10,818 nucleotides of DNA from an uncultured Clostridia bacterium. GTDB lineage: Bacteria > Bacillota > Clostridia > Oscillospirales > Acutalibacteraceae. Under the pieces are notes generated by a model. The model was not told where the DNA came from. It did not search any database and saw only the letters and a list, made by a program, of their open reading frames with translations. The position numbers and the translations under genes were made by a program. The DNA lies in assembly GCA_937916395.1 (NCBI GenBank), contig CALFTN010000073.1, positions 1 through 10,818 on the forward strand, given 5' to 3'. Shown one piece after another: positions 5,303 to 10,818 of the stretch. The first letter of the stretch is position 1. Each line of letters opens with the position of its first letter.

Positions 5303-6951
5303 TGGATTTACAAAAAATAAACAAAGATAATTTATATGATGTAATAATAGTTGGTGGCGGTCCCGCAGGACTTACCGCCGCTCTATATCTCGCCCGTGCT
5401 AAATACAGAGTATTATTACTCGAAAAAGAGCAGTTCGGTGGTCAGATTACTATTACAAACGAAGTTGTAAATTATCCTGGTATAGAGAAAACAAGTGGTA
5501 AAGCACTTACCGATACAATGCGTCGTCAGGCTGAAAGCTTTGGTGCAGAGTGTTTAATCTGTGAAGCTAAAGGTTTTGAAGCTACTGGCGAAATAAAAAC
5601 TGTTCACACCGACCACGGAGATTTTTATTGTTTCGGTGTCTTGATTGCCACTGGTGCACACCCAAGAACAGTTGGTTTTAAGGGTGAAGAAGAGCACAAA
5701 GGTCGTGGTGTTGCTTATTGTGCTACTTGTGATGGTGAATTTTTCACCGACAAAGAAGTGTTTGTTATAGGTGGCGGTTTTGCTGCTGCTGAAGAAAGCG
5801 TTTTTTTAACTAAGTTTGCAAAACACATAACAATTTTTATAAGAAAAGATGATTTCAGTTGTGCCGCTTCTGTAGCAGACAAGGCAAAAAATCACGAGAA
5901 AATAACTGTTGTGCCAAATACTGTAGTTGAAGAAGTCTCAGGTGAAAGTGGGCTTAATTATATCCGTTATAAAAACACAAAAACAGGTGAAATTTCAGAA
6001 TATCGTGCTGAAAACGGTGACTTTTTCGGTGTGTTCGTTTTTGCTGGATATTCTCCTGACACAGAACTTGTAAAAGATATAATTGAACTGAATGAGCACG
6101 GTTATATTATTACCGATTCTGAGCAAAAAACAAATGTTGACGGAATTTATGCTGCTGGAGACGTTTGCATAAAACCACTTCGTCAGATTGTAACTGCTAC
6201 TGGTGACGGTGCTTTGGCTGCTACCGAGCTTGAAAAATATGTTGCAGAAATGCAACAAAAAACAGGGCTGTATCCTGAACAACCAAAAGCAAAAGTTGTT
6301 GAAAAACAAAATGTTAGAGAAGAAAATATTTCTCATAATTCAAACGAAGCTTTTTCAAGTGAAATAAAACAACAGTTATTAGATATTTTCAGTAAGTTTG
6401 AGCGTAATCTTGTGTTAAAGCTTTATTTAGATAATCGTCCTGTTTCAAATGAGTTAGAAAGTTTAATCGAAAACATCACAACTCTTACAGATAAAATTAC
6501 AGTAACAATTGCTGAAAAAAATACTACGTCAGATGTAGCTCCATGTGTACGCGTTTTTCTTGAAGATGGTAGTGATACAGGTATTGCGTTTCATGGTGTT
6601 CCGTCCGGTCACGAGTTCACAACATTTGTGATTAGTCTTTATAATGCATCAGGACCAGGTCAACAACTGGATGAACAAACTATTCAGGAAATTAAAAAAA
6701 TAAAAAATACTGTAGATATGAAGATTCTTGTAACATTATCCTGTACTATGTGTCCTGATTTAGTTATTGCTTGTCAGCGTATAGCAACGTTAAATCCAAA
6801 TATCCGTGCCGAAGTTTACGACATTCAGCATTTTGATGAATTACGAAAAAAATACAACGTAATGAGTGTTCCGTGTCTTGTTATCAATGATGACAAAGTA
6901 TCTTTCGGTAAGAAAAATATAAATCAGGTTTTAGAATTGATTAGTAATTGA
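5302..6951 (+). CDS. ahpF: AhpF-type peroxiredoxin reductase with permuted domain order
   Basis: This 549-residue flavoprotein should pass electrons from NAD(P)H to AhpC. The N-terminal part (about 10-318) is a thioredoxin-reductase core: FAD motif GGGPAG (18-23), redox pair CATC (140-143), pyridine-nucleotide motif GGGFAAAEE (157-165) and AAGD (284-287). A polar linker (about 319-350) follows. Residues 351-549 match the double thioredoxin-fold domain that E. coli AhpF carries at its N-terminus, including GHEFTTFV, CTMCPD (C481, C484), LNPNI and NVMSVP. So the same parts are present in reversed order. The E. coli NVMGVPA segment reads NVMSVPC here, placing an extra cysteine, C525, after the cis-proline. 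IRK (180-182), near the HRR of thioredoxin reductases, hints at NADPH, but the cofactor is uncertain. The start overlaps the ahpC stop by one base. Confidence 0.85.
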   Translation: MDLQKINKDNLYDVIIVGGGPAGLTAALYLARAKYRVLLLEKEQFGGQITITNEVVNYPGIEKTSGKALTDTMRRQAESFGAECLICEAKGFEATGEIKTVHTDHGDFYCFGVLIATGAHPRTVGFKGEEEHKGRGVAYCATCDGEFFTDKEVFVIGGGFAAAEESVFLTKFAKHITIFIRKDDFSCAASVADKAKNHEKITVVPNTVVEEVSGESGLNYIRYKNTKTGEISEYRAENGDFFGVFVFAGYSPDTELVKDIIELNEHGYIITDSEQKTNVDGIYAAGDVCIKPLRQIVTATGDGALAATELEKYVAEMQQKTGLYPEQPKAKVVEKQNVREENISHNSNEAFSSEIKQQLLDIFSKFERNLVLKLYLDNRPVSNELESLIENITTLTDKITVTIAEKNTTSDVAPCVRVFLEDGSDTGIAFHGVPSGHEFTTFVISLYNASGPGQQLDEQTIQEIKKIKNTVDMKILVTLSCTMCPDLVIACQRIATLNPNIRAEVYDIQHFDELRKKYNVMSVPCLVINDDKVSFGKKNINQVLELISN

Positions 6952-6960
6952 ATATATAGA

Positions 6961-6990
6961 AAAACGCAACTGTTTAGTTGCGTTTTTTTA
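6961..6990 (+). terminator. Rho-independent terminator of the ahpC-ahpF operon
   Basis: An 11-bp perfect stem, AAAACGCAACT (6961-6971) with AGTTGCGTTTT (6976-6986), closes a GTTT loop. It runs into an unbroken T tract. It lies 9 nt after the reductase stop codon. Confidence 0.92.
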
Positions 6991-7063
6991 TTAAATAAAC
7001 TAGAATAAAATCAGAAAAAATTAAATTGAAATATCGAATTTAAGTGTAAAAACTCAAAATTAC

Positions 7064-7091
7064 TTGAATTTTATATAAAAAAGGTTATAAT
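7064..7091 (+). promoter_or_regulatory. Sigma-A promoter of the GGDEF/EAL gene
   Basis: TTGAAT (7064-7069) and a perfect TATAAT (7086-7091) are separated by 16 nt. Transcription would start near 7098, leaving a leader of only about 34 nt. That is too short for a cyclic-di-GMP riboswitch, and none is seen. GAGG at 7120-7123 lies 8 nt before the ATG. Confidence 0.7.
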
Positions 7092-7131
7092 GTAATTGTA
7101 TTTGATATAAAATAAAAATGAGGCTTCAAAT

Positions 7132-9675
7132 ATGAAATTTATGTGCAAATTTTTAAGACCGGTTAAATCAATTTGTTGTATTTTATTGTCTTTGATGGTT
7201 GCTTTTTTAATAGTTCCGCAAACCGTCTTTGCTTCAGAAGAAAAGGTGGTAAGAGTTGGTTATGACAGCAACTCTCAGTTTATTAAAGAAAGCGATGGAC
7301 ACTATTACGGATATGGTGTTGAATATCTTGAAAAAATCGCTGAATACACCGGTTGGAAGTATAAATATGTCAAAGATGATAGTTGGCACGATTCGCTTGA
7401 AAAATTGCGCAATGGCAGTATCGATTTAATTTGTACTGCTCACTATACCGATGAGCGTGCGGCAGAATTTTTATATTCGTCAATGCCTATCGGTTATGAG
7501 ACATCTATTCTTTATGCAAAAACAGATAGCAAATATTTCTACCAGGACTACGAAACGATGCAAGGAATTAAAGTAGGGTTGCTTGAAGAAAGTTATTCTG
7601 CTTCCGACTTTGAAAAGTATGCAAATGAAACGGGAATTTCATTTGAGGCTGTTTATTTTAATAAAGAAAACGAGATGAAGGCTGCCCTTAGTAACGGCGG
7701 GATTGATATGATGGTGGTTGGTAGCCGTTATGCTACTTCAGGGTTTAAGTTAGTTGATATTTCCGGTATTGACCCATTTTATTGTATTACACAATTTAAA
7801 AATCAGAATTTAATTAATGAGATAGATGACGTTCTTCACGAAATTATGTTAGACGAGCCTTCTTTTGAAGGTAATTTGAGGGCAAAGTATTTTAATCACG
7901 AGTCAATAAGCAGTATGCCTCTTTACACAAAAGAAGAGTTGAATTACATTAAAAACCTTGGAACTATAAAGGTTAAGCTTATTCAGGATCAACATCCATC
8001 TTGTTATATGGAAAACGGCGAAACCAAAGGTATATGGGCAGAGGTTATAAAACTTCTCTCTCAGAAAAGCGGTATCAATATTGTTCTTGAAGGCGGAGAT
8101 GTTGAAAATTACTCTCAGGAAACCTACAAGGACTTTATGAACGACGGTTACCTTCTTTTACATACACAAAATGCTTTACAGTATATGAGTGATTTGGAAG
8201 ATACTATTCTTTCGAATTCTATTACAAACGTTTCCATTTCATATGTTAAGCGTAAAGTTGCTTTTGTTGAAGATAAATATGTATCCCATATTATTGCTTT
8301 AACAAAGGATTTAGCATATTTAGAACCAATGCTTCTTGAGGAAAATCCTGACTATGAGATTCAGTATTTTGATGATGCTAAATCCTGCTTTGAAGCGCTT
8401 ACCGATAAAAAAGTTGGTGTGGTAATTCAAAATACACACCGTGCAAGTTATTTAATGCAGAAACCTGAGTTTTCAGATAAACTTACGGTTGTTCCGGGGG
8501 TTGACCACGGAAATAATGTGTGTTTAGTAGCATCAGAAGAACAACAGATGCTTATAGATATTATAAATAAAGCAATCCACCACATTACCTACGACGAGAT
8601 TAACGAAATCGTAAAACGTGAATTGCTTATGTCACCGTATCCACTTGAGAATTCTGACTTTTTTTACCAGAACTGGAAATGGATGATTGTTGTAGTTTTA
8701 ATTTTGTTATTTGCAATAATTGGTTATGGAATTTTTACAAACAAATTAGCTGATGCAAAAATCCAAAGAAGAGAGTTTGAAATATTACAGAAAAAAGCAA
8801 GAGAAGATGAGATTACAGGTCTTTATAATCGTTCTTATTTCTATGAAGAAGCAGAGAAACTTATTAAAGAATCAAACGAACTTTTTTATATTATCTCTAT
8901 GAATATCTGTAATTTTAAGGTTGTAAATGAGCACTATGGTATGAGTGCAGGTGACCGGTTGTTAAAAGAAATTGGTGCACAGTTGCAGAAATTAGATGTA
9001 AATCAACGCATAATTTTTGCTCGTTTTATGATAGATAATTATTATATGTGTATTCCAAAATCTGAGTTTGAAAAAATAGAACTTCCTAAGAATTTTAAAA
9101 CATTCCTTGATGATATTGATGTTCGAGTAGTTTACGGTGTATTTTTGGTAGAAGATAAGGAAATGCCTGTTAACGTTATGTGTGACAGGGCAATAGAAGC
9201 GACCCGTAACAAAAACTACACATATACGGAATATATCCATTTCTATGATGATAACGTACGCAAACAAGCTCAGTTAGAACAAGAAGTTGAGTCTGAAATG
9301 GAGCAAGCTTTGGCAGAACGCCAGTTCTTTATAGTTGTTCAGCCCAAATATGATTCGATTACTGAATCAATTGTCGGTGGTGAAACACTTGTTCGTTGGC
9401 AACATCCTCAAAAGGGGCTTGTGTCTCCTGGTGTATTTATTAATATATTTGAACGCAATGGATTTATTGATCCGCTTGACCATTTCGTTTGGGAAGAAAC
9501 TTGTCGTTTTCAGTCGGAATTAAAGAAAAAAGGGATGAAAACTGTTCCTATTTCCATTAATGTTTCACGAATCCACTTCTATGGCAGTGAATTACGTAGT
9601 CAGTTCAGAGAGTTGATTGAAAAGTATGACTTGGAGCCACACGATATTGAGCTTGAAATTACAGAATCACTTTGA
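7132..9675 (+). CDS. Dual SBP_bac_3, TM, degenerate GGDEF and truncated EAL protein
   Basis: This 847-residue frame encodes a membrane signalling protein. A signal peptide (about 1-34, ending near VFAS) leads to two periplasmic amino-acid-binding-like domains (about 36-255 and 275-500), which should sense a small solute outside the membrane. One TM helix follows at 516-536, then cytoplasmic GGDEF (about 557-705) and EAL (from about 722) domains. The GGDEF domain is degenerate: the motif position reads MIDNY (633-637) and the metal aspartates are N591 and C593, so cyclic-di-GMP synthesis is unlikely. The EAL part has ETL (751-753), N810 and E843 of EITE. A TGA at 9673 stops the frame inside the EAL domain, and the remaining 119 residues follow in the same frame. 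As read, the product lacks half its catalytic site and should be inactive as a phosphodiesterase; the parent protein would have been about 967 residues. It may still act as a sensor or dominant interfering form. Confidence 0.85.
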   Translation: MKFMCKFLRPVKSICCILLSLMVAFLIVPQTVFASEEKVVRVGYDSNSQFIKESDGHYYGYGVEYLEKIAEYTGWKYKYVKDDSWHDSLEKLRNGSIDLICTAHYTDERAAEFLYSSMPIGYETSILYAKTDSKYFYQDYETMQGIKVGLLEESYSASDFEKYANETGISFEAVYFNKENEMKAALSNGGIDMMVVGSRYATSGFKLVDISGIDPFYCITQFKNQNLINEIDDVLHEIMLDEPSFEGNLRAKYFNHESISSMPLYTKEELNYIKNLGTIKVKLIQDQHPSCYMENGETKGIWAEVIKLLSQKSGINIVLEGGDVENYSQETYKDFMNDGYLLLHTQNALQYMSDLEDTILSNSITNVSISYVKRKVAFVEDKYVSHIIALTKDLAYLEPMLLEENPDYEIQYFDDAKSCFEALTDKKVGVVIQNTHRASYLMQKPEFSDKLTVVPGVDHGNNVCLVASEEQQMLIDIINKAIHHITYDEINEIVKRELLMSPYPLENSDFFYQNWKWMIVVVLILLFAIIGYGIFTNKLADAKIQRREFEILQKKAREDEITGLYNRSYFYEEAEKLIKESNELFYIISMNICNFKVVNEHYGMSAGDRLLKEIGAQLQKLDVNQRIIFARFMIDNYYMCIPKSEFEKIELPKNFKTFLDDIDVRVVYGVFLVEDKEMPVNVMCDRAIEATRNKNYTYTEYIHFYDDNVRKQAQLEQEVESEMEQALAERQFFIVVQPKYDSITESIVGGETLVRWQHPQKGLVSPGVFINIFERNGFIDPLDHFVWEETCRFQSELKKKGMKTVPISINVSRIHFYGSELRSQFRELIEKYDLEPHDIELEITESL

Positions 9676-10035
9676 AGTGAAGATTCAGGGAAAATTTTCG
9701 ATACAATTCGTGAACTTCAGGCAGATGGTTTCAGGATTGCTATGGATGACTTCGGTAGTGGTTACTCATCACTTAATATGTTAAAAGAAATGCCATTGGA
9801 TATTATTAAACTTGATTTAAAATTCCTTGATGGTGAAGGCGACAAGAGCCATGTTATTATGAAAGCGTTAATTGAAATGGCACATACTATGGATTTAGAC
9901 GTTGTTGTTGAAGGTGTTGAACTTCTTTCACAGGTTGAGTTCTTGCGTCAATTTGAGAATTGCTATTTACAAGGTTATTACTATTCAAAACCGGTACCAA
10001 CAGAAGTTTTTGAAGAAATGTTATCTGAAAACTAA
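9676..10035 (+). pseudogene. C-terminal half of the EAL domain after an in-frame TGA
   Basis: This frame directly continues the upstream gene with no shift. It carries the rest of the EAL phosphodiesterase site: DDFGSGYSSL with the paired aspartates, IIKLD with the lysine, VVVEGVE with the glutamate and LQGYYYSKP with the glutamine. No other lesion is visible in its 119 codons, so the stop is recent, a sequencing error, or read through. An internal ATG at 9742 could start a 97-residue fragment, but it lacks a ribosome site and would omit the first strands of the fold. The host shows no sign of reading TGA as an amino acid: the transporter ends in TGA, and tryptophan is written TGG in the neighbouring genes. 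Confidence 0.8.
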
Positions 10036-10053
10036 TAGTAAAATAAGAATTAT

Positions 10054-10095
10054 AAAAAAACACCGCTACCGAAAAAATGGATGCGGTGTTTTTTT
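10054..10095 (+). terminator. Terminator after the EAL gene
   Basis: Seven A plus CACCGC (10054-10066) pair with GCGGTG plus seven T (10083-10095) around a 16-nt loop, beginning 18 nt after the stop. The A and T tracts on both sides make it potentially active in both directions. Confidence 0.85.
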
Positions 10096-10120
10096 ATTGT
10101 TCCCAAAGGCGTGGAACAAT
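10096..10120. repeat. Hairpin between two terminators
   Basis: ATTGTTCC (10096-10103) and GGAACAAT (10113-10120) pair perfectly around 9 nt. The flanking T run on the left and A run on the right extend the stem and compete with the arms of both neighbouring terminators. Its role is unknown; it may only be part of a convergent terminator cluster. Confidence 0.4.
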
Positions 10121-10154
10121 AAAAAACAACCTTAGTATTTCTACTAAGGTTGTT
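10121..10154 (-). terminator. Minus-strand terminator next to the tRNA-Pro-like end
   Basis: A 13-bp perfect stem (10125-10137 with 10142-10154) closes a 4-nt loop. On the minus strand it is followed by TTTTTT (10126-10121 complement). It touches the CCA end of the tRNA-Pro-like fragment, so it may have been the terminator of that tRNA gene. It can also end transcription of the NERD gene at 10250-10818. Confidence 0.75.
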
Positions 10155-10167
10155 GGTCGGAGTAGCG
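10154..10167 (-). other. tRNA-Pro 3' end remnant; possible attachment site
   Basis: On the minus strand these 14 nt read CGCTACTCCGACCA. They would be the last T-stem bases, a 7-nt acceptor strand TACTCCG, and ACCA. The implied 5' strand CGGAGTA has the C1:G72 pair typical of bacterial tRNA-Pro. The T loop and everything before it are missing. With a terminator right after the CCA, this looks like the short tRNA identity segment left at one end of an element inserted in tRNA-Pro, with the element to the right. Fourteen bases is short and could be coincidence. Confidence 0.4.
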
Positions 10168-10249
10168 ATATAGTAATCAAGTGAAAAATCGCATGAATAC
10201 TGGGTTTTTCGCAGCCAAAAACTACATATCTAGAATTTTCTGAAAAATA
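10168..10249. other. Non-coding gap with GAAAAA/TTTTTC inverted repeat
   Basis: Between the tRNA-Pro-like end and the NERD gene there is no gene. GAAAAA (10183-10188) and TTTTTC (10205-10210) form an inverted repeat around 16 nt. The phrase GGGTTTTTCGC lies at 10202-10212, resembling the repeat next to the tRNA-Leu fragment (GGGTTTCGC). It may hold recombinase arm sites. Confidence 0.3.
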
Positions 10250-10818
10250 TCACTTAATATTTTCTATGTATCTGCATTTAGGATAGTTGGAACATCCATA
10301 GAATTTTTTACCTGCATTAGCACCTCTTGTAGCAGTTCTAATAATTAAATCAGCACCACACTTTGGGCATTTTAATTCTTGGGTTGTTTCTGCTGTATTT
10401 TCAGTTTCTTGATTAACGGTAGACGGGTTTTCGCTTATATCATTGTTTATTTGCGTTGTATTTTCAGGCACATCGACTTCTTGCATTGGAGTAGGATTTA
10501 TCTTGTTGTGAATATTTGTTATATGCTGAACTTTCGTAGTTTCATCTATTTGTGTACAGGGATAAAGTTTGTTATATATATTGGAAATCTCTTCTGCACT
10601 CAACAGATTTTCTTGAGATTGATTGCAAATAGCAGATACTACTGGGTTGACATTATACCGATTGATTACACTAATATCATTGCTTGTGATTTTTACATTT
10701 TTCAAGGTACATCTATCAGAGAACACAATGATTGACCTAACGGGAATATCAGTACCAAGAAACGCTTTTAAATGTTTTATATGTGAACGGTTTTGCATTA
10801 TAGGATTATAGAAATTTT
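10250..10818 (-). CDS. NERD-domain protein with C-terminal zinc ribbon, 5' end outside window
   Basis: The frame is open to the window edge, so the start lies beyond it; the visible ATG at 10798 is internal. The first readable residues, NFYNPIMQNRSHIKHLKAFLG, then IIVFSDRCTLKNV, match the later half of the NERD (nuclease-related) domain. A polar linker of about 85 residues, rich in N, T and E, leads to a topoisomerase-I-type zinc ribbon with CPKCG and GCSNYPKC as its four cysteines. NERD proteins are thought to act on DNA or to share the nuclease fold, and the zinc ribbon suggests nucleic acid binding. The catalytic half is not visible, so activity cannot be judged. The gene stops about 80 bp from the tRNA-Pro-like end and may be cargo of an element extending right. 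Confidence 0.75.
   Translation of the reverse strand, partial: NFYNPIMQNRSHIKHLKAFLGTDIPVRSIIVFSDRCTLKNVKITSNDISVINRYNVNPVVSAICNQSQENLLSAEEISNIYNKLYPCTQIDETTKVQHITNIHNKINPTPMQEVDVPENTTQINNDISENPSTVNQETENTAETTQELKCPKCGADLIIRTATRGANAGKKFYGCSNYPKCRYIENIK

Noticed and set aside
7021..7131. Cyclic-di-GMP riboswitch before the GGDEF/EAL gene
   Set aside because: The promoter leaves a leader of only about 34 nt, too short for GEMM-type aptamers.
8992..9267. Minus-strand 91-codon frame inside the GGDEF/EAL gene
   Set aside because: It is antisense to conserved domain sequence and has the composition of a complement of AT-rich coding DNA.
9673..9675. TGA decoded as selenocysteine or tryptophan in the EAL gene
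   Set aside because: The position is not a redox site, no convincing SECIS-like hairpin could be drawn just downstream, and neighbouring genes use TGG for tryptophan and TGA as a stop.
1..10818. CRISPR array or insertion sequence
   Set aside because: No regularly spaced direct repeats, transposase frame or terminal inverted repeats were seen anywhere in the window.

Overview
The window looks like AT-rich DNA from an anaerobic gut Firmicute of class Clostridia. The pointers are AT-rich codon use, strong AGGAGG-type ribosome sites, a Clostridia-style relaxase module, a clostridial-type 7-alpha-hydroxysteroid dehydrogenase with a bile-acid-type transporter, and a periplasmic-binding-domain GGDEF/EAL protein. 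No database search was possible; family calls rest on motifs and remembered family sequences.

Layout. (1) 1-2136 is the end of a mobilizable element. It holds a GC-richer, repeat-rich oriT candidate, a MobC-like accessory protein, a MOBP-type relaxase, a membrane-anchored protein encoded out of frame inside the relaxase gene, a 47-residue small protein, and terminator hairpins. (2) 2176-2391 is a junction. It holds a minus-strand terminator, the 3' half of a tRNA-Leu(UAG) gene cut at the anticodon loop, element-like sequence where the 5' half should be, and a near-consensus promoter aimed at the fragment. (3) 2425-4634 is a minus-strand, translationally coupled pair: a BaiG-like 14-TM MFS transporter followed by a 7-alpha-HSDH-like dehydrogenase. 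(4) 4739-6951 is a plus-strand, translationally coupled pair: AhpC and an AhpF-type reductase whose dithiol domain sits at the C-terminus instead of the N-terminus; a strong terminator follows. (5) 7132-10035 is a gene for an exported-sensor, TM, degenerate GGDEF and EAL protein, split by one in-frame TGA inside the EAL domain. (6) 10054-10167 holds a cluster of hairpins (terminators for both strands) and a 14-nt match to a tRNA-Pro 3' end. (7) From 10250 to the edge is a minus-strand NERD-domain protein with a zinc ribbon, cut by the window.

How they may work together. The first block provides relaxosome functions: oriT nicking, accessory DNA binding and possibly membrane coupling. Regions 3 and 4 are divergent units around a 104-bp gap and may form a bile-acid and peroxide handling neighbourhood: uptake and 7-alpha oxidation of bile acids next to NAD(P)H-driven peroxide removal. 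The two tRNA 3' fragments, on the same strand and each with a terminator after the CCA end, suggest that integrative elements have built this locus. Which segments are element and which are chromosome cannot be settled from this window alone.
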